Shown here piece by piece: positions 8,980 through 17,723 of a stretch of DNA of 43,086 bases; positions within the stretch are counted from its first letter, which is position 1, and the number at the start of each line of letters is the position of its first letter. The stretch covers positions 1 to 43,086 of the forward strand of contig CAJXMP010000004.1 of assembly GCA_913056515.1 (NCBI GenBank). The letters run 5' to 3'. The notes beneath the pieces are model-generated. The model saw only the letters and a program-made list of their open reading frames with translations. It had not been told where the DNA came from and ran no database searches. The stretch is from an uncultured Lewinella sp. (GTDB lineage: Bacteria; Bacteroidota; Bacteroidia; Chitinophagales; Saprospiraceae). Both the position numbers and the translations under genes were made by a program.

Positions 8980-10596
8980 CTACATTTCAGAAGCTGATTT
9001 GAAGATTCTATTGAAATTAATACCATTACCCATAGACCCTTCACGGGTTGAGAAGAATATAAACAATGGTTTACCCACGATGTGATCTTCAGGGACAAAT
9101 CCCCAGATTCTAGAGTCTTCAGAATTATGTCTATTATCCCCCATCATGAAGTAGTAATTCATTTTGAATGTGTAGGAGTCAGCAATTTCTCCGTTGATTC
9201 TAAAACTACCATCTTTTTCTCTAATCACATCGTTTTCTTCATACACATCAATGATTCGCTCATAAAACGGCCAACTTTCTTTAGTCAAGGCTACAGTCGC
9301 GCCAGCTTGAGGAATATAGATTGGTCCAAAGTTGTCGTTATCCCATTGTTTGGAGTTGGTTCCATCATGTGGGAAGGTATTTGGACTCGGAATTTGGAAC
9401 TGGTTTTGCGTCTCCCGATCAAAATGCTTGATTTCCATTTTAGGGAACATCTCTTGTAAATAGGCCTTTTGCTCATCACTTAGAACGATAAGACCGTACT
9501 GTAAGTCATTCATGTCTTCTAAGGAGATACCCTGCTTGCGCAGGTTTTCTTTAGCAGATTGCAATCCTTCAATTTCATTGATATTTGGAATCATATAACG
9601 GAATTGGATATTTGCTGGATTTTCTGCCTTTTCATTGTCAATATAAACTTGACGGTCAACAATTTTTAAGGAATCACCGGGCATTCCGATACATCGCTTG
9701 ATGTAGTGGTCTCTCTTGTCTAACGGTCGAGTGGTTAGCTTTTTACCTCTTGTAATTTGGTTGATGGTTGGATTATTTGGTGCACGCCTAACATCGTAAA
9801 TACTGAAGGTCCTTCTCTTATCTACATACACACTATCTCCTTCCGGATAATTGAATACAACAGGGTCATATCTTTTTACTGGAGAGATGGCTGGTAATCT
9901 AGTATCAGGAATATTCGGACTTTCAATGTAAGACTCGGTATTAATTCCTGGAATTCTATTGTGAAGTAATGGAATCATCAAAACGGTCCTTGGTGTACGA
10001 ATTCCATAATGTGCTTTCGAAACGAATAAGAAGTCTCCAACATTTAATGAACCCTCCATGGAAGAGGTTGGTATCGTGTAAGCTTCAATCAAAAACATAC
10101 GAATAAAAGCTGCAGCAAATACAGCAAATCCAACAGCTTCCACCCACTCTCTAGCTTGGTTTTTCTTGTATGGAGATTTCCCAATTAATCTATTAGCTTC
10201 TACTTGCTTCCCAGCTTTGATTAATGCCTCAATTTCTTTTTTGTAAGCTTCTTCCTCTACTTCATTCGGCCCTTTATAAGTAATCTTAGGATCTCTTGCT
10301 ATTCTTAAAAAGATAACAGGCGAATAAAAGGCAGCCCAAATGGTATGCTTTAATTCATATTGCCTGAATGATCGAACAGTTTGTACACAAAGAGAGGTGT
10401 AGTAAAAGATGTTAACTATTGGTACAAATGCATAAATAATTTTCCAAGAAGGTCTTCCAACTATTTCCTGAAGTGTCAGCAGGTTGAGCACAGGTACTAA
10501 GCCTTTCCAAGCAGCTTGATCAGCTTTGGGAAATAACATATAACAACTGATGCTGAATAAAACATAGCTAATCAGTAAAAAAATAAAAATCTCCAT
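8980..10596 (-). CDS. lepB: Signal peptidase I, long Bacteroidota form
   Basis: A 538-residue type I leader peptidase, much longer than the ~320 residues of the E. coli enzyme. The N-terminal ~110 residues form a membrane region with about three helices. The S26 domain begins with a helix near 153-172, then the nucleophile Ser179 in IPTSSMEGSLNVGDFL, and the general base Lys300 in YIKRCIGMPGDSL. The C-terminal box is FMMGDNRHNSEDSRIWG. A large insertion between Lys300 and the GDNR box explains the extra length and is common in Bacteroidota. It cleaves signal peptides on the periplasmic face of the inner membrane. A strong terminator follows it. Confidence 0.93.
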   Translation of the reverse strand: MEIFIFLLISYVLFSISCYMLFPKADQAAWKGLVPVLNLLTLQEIVGRPSWKIIYAFVPIVNIFYYTSLCVQTVRSFRQYELKHTIWAAFYSPVIFLRIARDPKITYKGPNEVEEEAYKKEIEALIKAGKQVEANRLIGKSPYKKNQAREWVEAVGFAVFAAAFIRMFLIEAYTIPTSSMEGSLNVGDFLFVSKAHYGIRTPRTVLMIPLLHNRIPGINTESYIESPNIPDTRLPAISPVKRYDPVVFNYPEGDSVYVDKRRTFSIYDVRRAPNNPTINQITRGKKLTTRPLDKRDHYIKRCIGMPGDSLKIVDRQVYIDNEKAENPANIQFRYMIPNINEIEGLQSAKENLRKQGISLEDMNDLQYGLIVLSDEQKAYLQEMFPKMEIKHFDRETQNQFQIPSPNTFPHDGTNSKQWDNDNFGPIYIPQAGATVALTKESWPFYERIIDVYEENDVIREKDGSFRINGEIADSYTFKMNYYFMMGDNRHNSEDSRIWGFVPEDHIVGKPLFIFFSTREGSMGNGINFNRIFKSASEM

Positions 10597-10676
10597 GTAT
10601 GATGTGATTTGAAAGTTCTTATAGCGCCTTAAATTAAAACAAATTTTTGGTTTTGAGTTAAAATATAGACAGGCGT

Positions 10677-11060
10677 TTATTCTTTGAATACAAAACCGCT
10701 CACTTTAAGGATTTCAGGCTTCTTTAACTCTCGAAAAAAGACTCGAACCTTTTCAGAAAAGTATCCATGCCTTTTTGGATTATATGTCACTAGGATAGAC
10801 CCATACGTCTTTGGAGGGATTGAAATGTTCTCCCAGTCTGGAACTGTACAACCACAATCTACTCGAATGGTTTCAATACTTAGGGTATCCGAAGTATTAT
10901 TAAAGAAGACGAATTCATGGGGATAAACTGGACCATAATCAATGTCCCCATAATCAAAAGTCAAGGTACTATCCGTCCAAATGACAGATTCTTGTGCTAG
11001 GGCAATATGTTGCATACCACATAAATAAAGAAAAGATATAAATAGGTATTTATTCATCAT
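10677..11060 (-). CDS. DUF1573 exported protein
   Basis: A 127-residue protein with a signal peptide of about 22 residues (LFISFLYLCGMQHIALAQ). The mature part is one DUF1573 / ASPM-SPD-2-Hydin-like Ig-type domain: DYGPVYPHEFVFFNN, then IRVDCGCTVPDW with the diagnostic DCGC, then ILVTYNPKRHGYFSEKVRVF. The domain is abundant in Bacteroidota periplasmic proteins; function is unknown. Its start overlaps the end of the DUF2452 gene by 11 bases (11050-11060), with two adjacent ATGs at 11060 and 11057, so translational coupling is likely. Confidence 0.85.
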   Translation of the reverse strand: MMNKYLFISFLYLCGMQHIALAQESVIWTDSTLTFDYGDIDYGPVYPHEFVFFNNTSDTLSIETIRVDCGCTVPDWENISIPPKTYGSILVTYNPKRHGYFSEKVRVFFRELKKPEILKVSGFVFKE

Positions 11061-11493
11061 TTAGGATTTCCCAAGTATGATCGGCTAATAATTTGACAGA
11101 TGCAACATATTCTAAGGTACTGCTTTTCCCCCATTCCTGAGGAGCAACTAAAGAAAGCATTTCTTGCCCTTTTTGTCTTTTGTAAAGATAATAGGTTCTT
11201 CCAACAAGTGGCTTGATACTCATATCTGCTTGATAAATACGCTCACTAATATTCACTCGGTCATGAATAGCTTGTGCCTGTTTAGCCAGTAGCTCTATTT
11301 GTTCTCTAATTTGACCTAGTTGCATGTCAGATTGCTCGTACATGGCAGCTAGAGCATTGCCTTTTAATCTACCTTTATCTATGGGTTTGATCAATTGACC
11401 ACCACGTTCGTGCGCATACGGTAGGGTAGAAGGAGTCTCTGTGATAGAGTCCTTATCTATGGGATTAATAAAGTTTTCCTTTTCTTTATTCAT
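11050..11493 (-). CDS. DUF2452 protein
   Basis: A 147-residue soluble protein without signal peptide or membrane helix. The layout matches DUF2452: an N-terminal FINPIDKDSITETPSTLPY stretch, KGRLKGNALAAMYEQSDMQL, a helical QIREQIELLAKQAQAIHDRV segment (partly coiled coil) and a C-terminal GRTYYLYKRQKG part. The family has no assigned function. It is upstream of and overlaps the DUF1573 gene on the minus strand. Confidence 0.75.
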   Translation of the reverse strand: MNKEKENFINPIDKDSITETPSTLPYAHERGGQLIKPIDKGRLKGNALAAMYEQSDMQLGQIREQIELLAKQAQAIHDRVNISERIYQADMSIKPLVGRTYYLYKRQKGQEMLSLVAPQEWGKSSTLEYVASVKLLADHTWEILNDE

Positions 11494-11551
11494 ACGCCAA
11501 AAATAACGGAATAATAAGGAAATTGTTTTGCAGAACAGGGTAAAAGAAAAA

Positions 11552-11579
11552 AGGCACTCCGCATTAGTACGGAGTGCCT
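11552..11579 (-). terminator. Intrinsic terminator after the coiled-coil gene
   Basis: A 10-base perfect stem: AGGCACTCCG at 11552-11561 pairs with 11570-11579, loop of 8. A-rich DNA at 11543-11552 gives the U tract on the minus strand; T-rich DNA at 11581-11586 could make it work on plus as well. It lies 21 bases beyond the stop of the minus-strand gene ending at 11601. Confidence 0.85.
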
Positions 11580-11600
11580 CTTTTTTAAGGATGGAATCCT

Positions 11601-12593
11601 TTACTTAAGTGTAAAAGATCCAATACCGCACAAGTAACCTTTGTTGTATACTTCTACAGCATATGTACCTGCATCAAAAACGCCATCAGGCTTCCAGTTA
11701 ATACAAAGGTTTGTTTTATCGTTAGCATAGTCGTAGGTCTTTACAGTTGTGTAACGAATCTGCTCTTTATTGCGCTGGTTGGTTAAGATACCTGAACCTT
11801 TGGAATCATTGGCAATCGTCTCGCCTTGAGGCGTAATGATTCTAATTTGGAAATCTTCTGAACCTGCATTGGTTACCTCGTTTACAGTAGTTTCAAAACA
11901 AAGCTCCAATACTTCAATATTTTTCGCTTTTTTCTGATCTACCATTTTACCGTTGCCTTTAGATCTAAATCCTGTTGCTACGATATTTTCAACTTTAATA
12001 ACTGATGCAAAACGCACTGTTTTTGACAGACCTGAGTTCTTATTGCTCAACTCCTCTTTTTCTGCAGTAAGCATGGCCTTAGCCTCAGATAATTCTGTAT
12101 TTACAGTCCTTTCTTGCTCCAAATCAGAGTTTAGAACCATATTCTCATCTGTCAGTTTCGAATTTTCCTCCTTCAATAGAGCGATTTCAGCCATGTAACC
12201 ATTTACCTCTACTTTAAGGGCATCTAGTTTTTGCTTCGCTCTTCTGTAGTCTTTCTTATATCTGTAAAGCTCTTCGATTTCAGCTTTCTTAGCTTCCAAT
12301 TCAGCCATTTGCTCATCATTAAGGCTCTTAACCTCATTGTTTTCAGCCAGTAGTTCTTCAAATTCTACTTCTAGATCTTTGATTTGTTGGTCTAGGCTTT
12401 CATTGTCTTCCGTTAGAGTCATGTTGTTTTGTTCCATGAACTCATTTTCATTGTTCGCTTTGATTAGAAACGTAGCTAGGGTCAGGCAAAGAACCAATAG
12501 CGCTGCGATGATTACTCCACCTACAACGTATACTTTTTTGTTTGGATTCGCTTCCTGATTAGGGTTATCATTTAAATTTTGATTCTCAGTCAT
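11601..12593 (-). CDS. Membrane-anchored coiled-coil protein, function unknown
   Basis: A 330-residue protein: Asn-rich cytoplasmic N-terminus (1-20), one helix at about 21-44 (VYVVGGVIIAALLVLCLTLA), a long coiled coil at about 48-190 with heptad-like Glu/Leu/Lys repeats, and a C-terminal globular, beta-rich domain at about 195-330 ending GIGSFTLK. With the positive KK before the helix the bulk should face the periplasm. Similar proteins in Bacteroidota are sometimes mislabelled SMC because of the coil. It is monocistronic with its own terminator and divergent from the exonuclease operon. I do not recognise the C-terminal domain. Confidence 0.7.
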   Translation of the reverse strand: MTENQNLNDNPNQEANPNKKVYVVGGVIIAALLVLCLTLATFLIKANNENEFMEQNNMTLTEDNESLDQQIKDLEVEFEELLAENNEVKSLNDEQMAELEAKKAEIEELYRYKKDYRRAKQKLDALKVEVNGYMAEIALLKEENSKLTDENMVLNSDLEQERTVNTELSEAKAMLTAEKEELSNKNSGLSKTVRFASVIKVENIVATGFRSKGNGKMVDQKKAKNIEVLELCFETTVNEVTNAGSEDFQIRIITPQGETIANDSKGSGILTNQRNKEQIRYTTVKTYDYANDKTNLCINWKPDGVFDAGTYAVEVYNKGYLCGIGSFTLK

Positions 12594-12883
12594 GATAAAA
12601 CAATTTCATTTTTGTGATAGAAAATTATAAAATGGTGTTTAGTTTCTATTCATCCGTATGTTATTATGCGAAATTAATTACTTGATTCAATAGAGATAGG
12701 TTTTAGGCACAAAAAATGTTCGAAAAAAGAATATTTTTTATTCAATCTTATTGAATTTGGTTATTTAAGGGACAAAAATTTATCCTATCCTATAAACGAA
12801 TATTTTCAATTAAATTGTGCAAGTATAAATTACTATTATTCTAACAGTATACATAATTTACTATTGCTCAAAAGAATTATCAA
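12594..12883. other. AT-rich intergenic region between divergent genes
   Basis: 290 bases separating the start codons of the coiled-coil gene (minus) and the exonuclease operon (plus). It is very AT-rich and must hold both promoters. A TAATTTCG box on the minus strand and a TACTATTG box on plus just before 12884 resemble -7 elements, but neither has a well-spaced -33 element. I see no RNA gene or hairpin here. Confidence 0.4.
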
Positions 12884-13639
12884 ATGCAGTTAACCAAAAA
12901 TATAGATGAGTCTAGGGTTCTTTTCTTGGACATAGAATGTGTAAGTGGTGAAGCACATTTTGAACTGCTTCCGGAAGATATGCAAGCGCTTTGGAGGCAT
13001 AAGGCAAAAAGTGTACTTAAGACCGCAGATTTTACGGAGGAAGAACTCCAGGCATCCTACACGAATAATGCAGGTATTTTTGCGGAGTTTGGAAAGATTG
13101 TCTGTATATCTGTCGGCTTCGTCTTCTTGGATAAAGCTTCCAATCAAAAGAGTATTAAACTCAAGTCCTTTGCTGGACCAGATGAAGATCTTTTACTAAA
13201 AGATTTTGCAGAATTACTGAATCAATACTATCCAGATTCAAGTAAATCCTATATTTGTGGCCATAACATAAAAGAGTTTGATATCCCCTATATTTGCAGA
13301 CGAATGCTGGTTAACGGTATACCCTTGCCTAATATCATAGATGTGGCGGGTAAAAAACCTTGGGAAACGGCTCATTTTATTGATACTATGGAGATGTGGA
13401 AATTTGGAGATCGTAAAAACTACACCTCACTTAAATTATTAGCCGCCGTTTTAGGTTTTCCTTCTCCTAAGGATGATATCGATGGATCTGAAGTTGGAAG
13501 AGTATACTGGGAAGAAAATGATATCGACCGAATCAGTCTGTATTGTGAAAAAGATGTACTGGCAACAGCACAATTATATCTAAGATTAGCATTGAAACCT
13601 TTATTATCAACAGAACACGTGATTCACGTGAAAAATTAA
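12884..13639 (+). CDS. PolB-like 3'-5' exonuclease
   Basis: A 251-residue DEDD-superfamily exonuclease of the 'predicted PolB-like 3'-5' exonuclease' type. Exo I is FLDIEC (Asp and Glu), Exo II is YICGHNIKEFDIPYI, and Exo III is YCEKDVLAT with the final Asp. The middle FIDTMEMWKFGDRKNYTSLKLL block is family-typical. No polymerase domain is attached. It may act in DNA repair or proofreading in trans; substrate not known. It is first in an operon with rpe (8-base gap) and a TonB-dependent receptor. Confidence 0.85.
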   Translation: MQLTKNIDESRVLFLDIECVSGEAHFELLPEDMQALWRHKAKSVLKTADFTEEELQASYTNNAGIFAEFGKIVCISVGFVFLDKASNQKSIKLKSFAGPDEDLLLKDFAELLNQYYPDSSKSYICGHNIKEFDIPYICRRMLVNGIPLPNIIDVAGKKPWETAHFIDTMEMWKFGDRKNYTSLKLLAAVLGFPSPKDDIDGSEVGRVYWEENDIDRISLYCEKDVLATAQLYLRLALKPLLSTEHVIHVKN

Positions 13640-13647
13640 TACGCTTT

Positions 13648-14304
13648 ATGAAGCATTTGATCGCACCTTCAGTCCTCGCAGCGGATTTTTCTAATCTTCA
13701 AAGGGATTTTGATATGATCAACTCTAGTCGAGCAGACTGGTATCACGTAGATGTGATGGATGGTAGTTTTGTACCGAATATCTCCTTTGGGATGAACATC
13801 GTTAAGACTATGAAAAAGATGGCTCAAAAACCATTGGATGTCCATCTAATGATAGATAATCCTGATCAATATTTAGAAGCCTTTAAGGATGCAGGTGCTG
13901 ATGTGTTGACGGTGCATTATGAAGCCTGTACACACCTACATAGAACTCTCTCAGCCATAAGAGCACTGGGTATGAAGGCAGGAGTAGCAATCAATCCGCA
14001 TACTTCTGTTCATTTATTAGAAGATGTATTAGAGCAAACTGATTTGGTTTGCATTATGTCTGTTAATCCAGGTTTTGGAGGACAAAAGTTTATCTATCAG
14101 ACTTTAGCTAAGATCAAAGCCTTGAAAGCAAGAATCATAGAACGAAATCTGTCTACTATGATTGAAATTGACGGAGGTGTTGGTCTCCAAAATGCAGAAG
14201 AAATCTTAAAAGCGGGTGCAGATGTATTGGTTGCAGGTAGTTCGGTGTTCAAATCAGAAGATCCAATAGATACTATTGATCGCTTAAAGAATATTGGACA
14301 ATAA
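13648..14304 (+). CDS. rpe: Ribulose-phosphate 3-epimerase
   Basis: A 218-residue TIM-barrel enzyme interconverting D-ribulose 5-phosphate and D-xylulose 5-phosphate in the pentose phosphate pathway. Signature parts visible: APSVLAADFSNL at the N-terminus, WYHVDVMDGSFVPNISFG with the metal-binding His and catalytic Asp, LDVHLMIDNP, VMSVNPGFGGQKF and the second catalytic Asp in EIDGGV, then DVLVAGSSVF for phosphate binding. Length equals the family norm. Only 4 bases separate its stop from the receptor ATG. Confidence 0.96.
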   Translation: MKHLIAPSVLAADFSNLQRDFDMINSSRADWYHVDVMDGSFVPNISFGMNIVKTMKKMAQKPLDVHLMIDNPDQYLEAFKDAGADVLTVHYEACTHLHRTLSAIRALGMKAGVAINPHTSVHLLEDVLEQTDLVCIMSVNPGFGGQKFIYQTLAKIKALKARIIERNLSTMIEIDGGVGLQNAEEILKAGADVLVAGSSVFKSEDPIDTIDRLKNIGQ

Positions 14305-14308
14305 ATTA

Positions 14309-16864
14309 ATGTTTAGCAAACCATACTCCTTTTTAATGCAGTACAGAATCATTCTAATGGCCCTGTTCCTCTTTGGCTCCTTTCATTGGGCGAATGCTCA
14401 AACTATAGCTGGGCGTGTGGTGGATGAACAAACAGAGGAAATCCTTGATTTTGTTACCGTTTATGTTAGAGGACAGAATACGGCATCTGAAACTAATTTA
14501 GAGGGTATATATTCGATTGATGTGCCACCTAATCGCCGCTTCGATTTAGTTTTTAGTAGAGTAGGTTATAAAGAGTATAGTCAATCCTTTCCTGCACTTA
14601 AATCAGGTGAGAAAAGAACGCTTAATGTTAGCCTTACTCCTGCTGGCTTAGGGGTGGAAGTAGAAATCCGAGCGGATGCCATGGATAGTGATGGTTTTAT
14701 TAGAGAGGACGCTGAGGCTTTCAAGCGTTTACCCACAGCATCGGGAAACCTAGAGAGTGTATTACCCCATATCGCACTAGGAGCCAATTCAGGTGCTGGT
14801 GGTGAGTTGAGTTCCCAGTATCAAGTACGTGGAGGTAATTACGATGAGAATTTAGTCTATGTGAATGATTTTGAAATTTATCGACCTCAATTGATTCGAG
14901 CAGGCCAACAAGAAGGTCTTTCTTTTCCCAACGCGGATTTGATCAGAGACCTTTCTTTTTCATCAGGTGGATATGCAGCTAAGTATGGAGATAAGCTATC
15001 TTCAGTCTTAGATATCAAATATAAAAGGCCAGATCAATTTAAATCGAGTGTGTCTATGTCTCTTTTAGGTGGATCAACCCATTTTGAAGGTAGTAAAGTG
15101 CTTGGTGGCTCTAAATTTAGGCGATTTAGATATTTAATCGGAGCTAGATATAAAACCACGGCCTATTTATTAGGTAGTCTAGATTTGAACGGAGAATACA
15201 ATCCTGCTTTTACAGATATTCAAGGATACTTTACTTTTGACCTAACAAGAGATTTACAATTGGGATATCTCAGCAATTTAAATCGTTCTGTGTACGAATT
15301 TCAACCAGTAACTCGATCGACTGCTATTGGATTGATAGACTTCTCTTTAGAATTGTTCTCTACTTTTGAGGGACAAGAAGTAGATGATTTTACCAATTAT
15401 ACCAATGGACTTTCTTTGACTTATCTACCGGATAGAGATAAGAATCCATATTATCTAAAGCTATTAGCCTCTAGATATGAATCCACCGAAAACGAACGAT
15501 TTGATATCATAGGAAATTATAGTCTTCGCGAGATCGAATCAGATTTCAATAGCTCTAATTTTGGTGAGGTAATCGGAGAATTAGGTTCGGGTATTCAGCA
15601 TCTATATGCGCGTAATTCGTTCAATGCAGAAGTAACCAATGTAGAACATAAGGGGGGGATAGAATTACAATTAAGTCCAAAGAATGAAAACGCTACTGCG
15701 AGTCATTTTTTGCTCTGGGGAGCTAAGTATCAACATGAGGCGATAAACGATAAAATCAACGAATGGGAAAGACTAGATTCAGCTGGATATTCTTTGAATT
15801 ACGATACCTCATCGGTTCAGTTATTCTATGTCCTAAAATCAGAAAACCAATTAAAATCTGATCGATTTTTTGCATACGTTCAAGATACCTATTCCTGGTA
15901 TAACCCGGATAAAGGAGAGTTGAAATTAACTGCAGGTGTTCGATTAAATCATTGGACCTTGAATCAGGAAACGTTCTTATCGCCAAGGATGCAATTCCTT
16001 TATAAACCCTTAAATAAGGATAAAGATATTTCTTATCGCTTTGCCACAGGATACTATTATCAGCCTGCGTTTTACAGAGAGTTGAGGAGATTAAATGGTA
16101 CGCTTAATCCTAATTTATCTGCACAAAAGTCTTTTCATGTAGTGAGTGGGTTCACCTATGATTTTCAACCTAAACGATTTGAAGGGAACACCTTTAGATT
16201 TATTATGGAAGCTTATTATAAGCGCCTTTGGGATATGGTTTCCTACGATTTGGATAATGTAAAGATTCGATATACTGGTGAAAATGATGCTACGGGCTAT
16301 ATAACAGGAGTTGATTTTAGATTGAACGGAAATTTTGTAGAAGGTGCAGAATCTTGGTTCAACTTATCCTTTCTTAGAGCTAGAGAATCCATTACGGGAG
16401 TGCAGCATATGATTCGTCCACTAGGTTCGACCGAAGGAGTAGAAGTTGACGATGTTCCAAGACCAACGGATAGATTGATGAATATGTCTATTTTCTTCCA
16501 GGATTATCTGCCCAATAATGAAAACTTCAAAATGAACTTGAACCTGAGTATTGGAACTGGTTTGCCTTTTGGCTTAAAGGGGGATAATGTGGTGTATAGA
16601 AATACCTATCGCTTCAGACCTTATCACCGGGTGGACATTGGATTTGCCTATCAACTGTATGGTTCTGATAAAAGTTTGAAGAACCCAAAAAATCCGTTTC
16701 GATTTACAGAATCGGCTTGGTTGAGTTTAGAAGTTTTCAATATGATGGATACTCAAAATGAAGCTTCCACTACTTGGATAAAAACTGTATTCAAGCAACA
16801 ATACGCCATTCCAAACTTTTTAACTTCTCGAAGAGTCAATCTGAGAATGCGCTTTGATTTCTAA
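14309..16864 (+). CDS. TonB-dependent outer-membrane receptor
   Basis: An 851-residue outer-membrane transporter from ATG 14309; ATG 14336 is an alternative that shortens the signal peptide, and an upstream TTG at 14294 overlaps rpe. The signal peptide ends HWANAQ. Next comes a carboxypeptidase-regulatory-like beta domain (IAGRVVDEQTEEILDFV to VGYKEYS), then the plug (SQYQVRGGNYDENLVYVND, FSSGGYAAKYGDKLSSVLD) and a beta barrel ending in aromatic RMRFDF. No SusD partner is adjacent, so it is not a standard SusCD pair. The ligand is unknown. It lies last in the exonuclease-rpe operon. Confidence 0.9.
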   Translation: MFSKPYSFLMQYRIILMALFLFGSFHWANAQTIAGRVVDEQTEEILDFVTVYVRGQNTASETNLEGIYSIDVPPNRRFDLVFSRVGYKEYSQSFPALKSGEKRTLNVSLTPAGLGVEVEIRADAMDSDGFIREDAEAFKRLPTASGNLESVLPHIALGANSGAGGELSSQYQVRGGNYDENLVYVNDFEIYRPQLIRAGQQEGLSFPNADLIRDLSFSSGGYAAKYGDKLSSVLDIKYKRPDQFKSSVSMSLLGGSTHFEGSKVLGGSKFRRFRYLIGARYKTTAYLLGSLDLNGEYNPAFTDIQGYFTFDLTRDLQLGYLSNLNRSVYEFQPVTRSTAIGLIDFSLELFSTFEGQEVDDFTNYTNGLSLTYLPDRDKNPYYLKLLASRYESTENERFDIIGNYSLREIESDFNSSNFGEVIGELGSGIQHLYARNSFNAEVTNVEHKGGIELQLSPKNENATASHFLLWGAKYQHEAINDKINEWERLDSAGYSLNYDTSSVQLFYVLKSENQLKSDRFFAYVQDTYSWYNPDKGELKLTAGVRLNHWTLNQETFLSPRMQFLYKPLNKDKDISYRFATGYYYQPAFYRELRRLNGTLNPNLSAQKSFHVVSGFTYDFQPKRFEGNTFRFIMEAYYKRLWDMVSYDLDNVKIRYTGENDATGYITGVDFRLNGNFVEGAESWFNLSFLRARESITGVQHMIRPLGSTEGVEVDDVPRPTDRLMNMSIFFQDYLPNNENFKMNLNLSIGTGLPFGLKGDNVVYRNTYRFRPYHRVDIGFAYQLYGSDKSLKNPKNPFRFTESAWLSLEVFNMMDTQNEASTTWIKTVFKQQYAIPNFLTSRRVNLRMRFDF

Positions 16865-16902
16865 GTTTTACTATTAAAATTGATAGTTTTTAGTGTAAGG
16901 TA

Positions 16903-16933
16903 TTGGAATCACCGAATATTTCTTTTAATTTCG
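16903..16933 (+). promoter_or_regulatory. Candidate rpsP promoter
   Basis: TTGG (16903-16906), a 19-base spacer and TAATTTCG (16926-16933) fit the Bacteroidota -33/-7 pattern with one mismatch to TAnnTTTG. A second possible pair is TTTG at 16970 and TAAATTTA at 16991, close to the start codon. Confidence 0.45.
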
Positions 16934-17003
16934 CACTCGTTAAAAGCCTAATGCCTGATTTACAGGTTATTTGGGTTTGGTTAAACCATATAAATTTAGC
17001 TTT

Positions 17004-17576
17004 ATGCCTGTTAAAATTCGCTTACAGCGTAGAGGTCGTAAGAAAAGACCTTTTTACCACATCGTTATTGCTGATTCTAGATCTCCACGTGACGGTAGAT
17101 TTATTGAAAAAATTGGTGTTTATAATCCAATGACTGCGCCTGCAACTATTGAAGTAGACCGTGAGAAAGCACTTTCATGGTTGGCTAATGGTGCACAGCC
17201 GACGCACACAGTAAATGCTATTCTTCGTTACAAAGGAGTAATGTACATGAAGCACCTTCAAAGAGGGGTTGCTAAAGGTGCAATGACTCAAGAAGAAGCA
17301 GATCAGAAGTTCGCTGCTTGGTTAGAGCAGAAAGAAGCTTCTGTATCAAAAGCAATCGAAAAGCAAAAAGCTGCAAAAGAAGCCCTTAAGAAAGAGCAAT
17401 TCGGAGAAATTCCTCAAATCTTTAAAGAAGAAGCTCCTGCTGAAGAAGCACCAGCTGCTGAGGAAGCAACGGAAGAGGCTCCTGCTGAAGAAGCACCAGC
17501 TGCTGAGGAAGCAACGGAAGAAGCTCCTGCTGAAGAAGCTGCTCCTGAAGAGGAGAAAAAGGACGATGCAGAATAA
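17004..17576 (+). CDS. rpsP: 30S ribosomal protein S16 with acidic repeat tail
   Basis: A 190-residue S16 starting at ATG 17004 ([20 protein letters not shown]); the frame upstream to 16971 lacks conservation. The S16 core occupies about residues 1-85 with the family motif [17 protein letters not shown] and [14 protein letters not shown]. It is followed by a Lys/Glu helix (about 90-140) and a tail of Ala/Pro/Glu repeats (about 144-190). Typical S16 is 80-90 residues; extensions of this kind are known in Bacteroidota. The tail is encoded by 45-base tandem repeats. It is monocistronic or co-read with the next gene; an intrinsic terminator follows. Confidence 0.95.
   Translation: MPVKIRLQRRGRKKRPFYHIVIADSRSPRDGRFIEKIGVYNPMTAPATIEVDREKALSWLANGAQPTHTVNAILRYKGVMYMKHLQRGVAKGAMTQEEADQKFAAWLEQKEASVSKAIEKQKAAKEALKKEQFGEIPQIFKEEAPAEEAPAAEEATEEAPAEEAPAAEEATEEAPAEEAAPEEEKKDDAE
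17433..17540 (+). repeat. 45-base tandem repeat inside rpsP
   Basis: Two nearly identical 45-base units (17433-17477, 17478-17522) and a partial third (17523 to about 17540). Each encodes the 15-residue block [15 protein letters not shown]. The copies are nearly identical at DNA level, which suggests recent duplication or slippage. Confidence 0.9.
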
Positions 17577-17599
17577 GCATATCGAACAAAAAATTAAAA

Positions 17600-17628
17600 A
17601 GCTGGACAAAAAGTCCGGCTTTTTTTTT
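17600..17628 (+). terminator. Intrinsic terminator after rpsP
   Basis: Stem AGCTGGAC (17600-17607) with 17613-17620, one G-T pair, A5 loop, followed by nine T residues (17620-17628). It starts 24 bases after the rpsP stop. Confidence 0.85.
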
Positions 17629-17669
17629 ACTTTTATCCCAAGTATTAATATAACCCTTTTATAATATAT

Positions 17670-17704
17670 ATGAACCTGGCAGGAAATGTTCCTGTCAGGT
17701 TCAT
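17670..17704 (+). promoter_or_regulatory. Long leader hairpin without U tract
   Basis: A 16-base stem (17670-17685 with 17689-17704) interrupted only by one G-T pair and closed by a 3-base loop. There is no T run on either side, so it is not a standard terminator. It ends 19 bases before the ATG of the unrecognised 463-residue gene and so would lie in its 5' leader if transcription starts upstream. A role in mRNA stability, processing or translation control is inference. Confidence 0.7.
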
Positions 17705-17723
17705 CTTAAAATATAGATAAGCT

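Noticed and set aside
16861-16895. Terminator after the TonB-dependent receptor
   Set aside because: Only a 5-base stem (ACTAT/ATAGT) with a short T run; too weak to call.
16903-17133. Separate small plus-strand gene before and over rpsP
   Set aside because: It overlaps the rpsP start in another frame, has no recognisable product and covers the candidate promoter.
17433-17540. CRISPR-like repeat
   Set aside because: The repeats are contiguous 45-base coding units without spacers; they encode the S16 tail.
17346-17609. Minus-strand 87-residue Ser/Phe/Leu-rich gene
   Set aside because: It is antisense to the repeat-rich rpsP tail; the composition is a by-product of the repeats.
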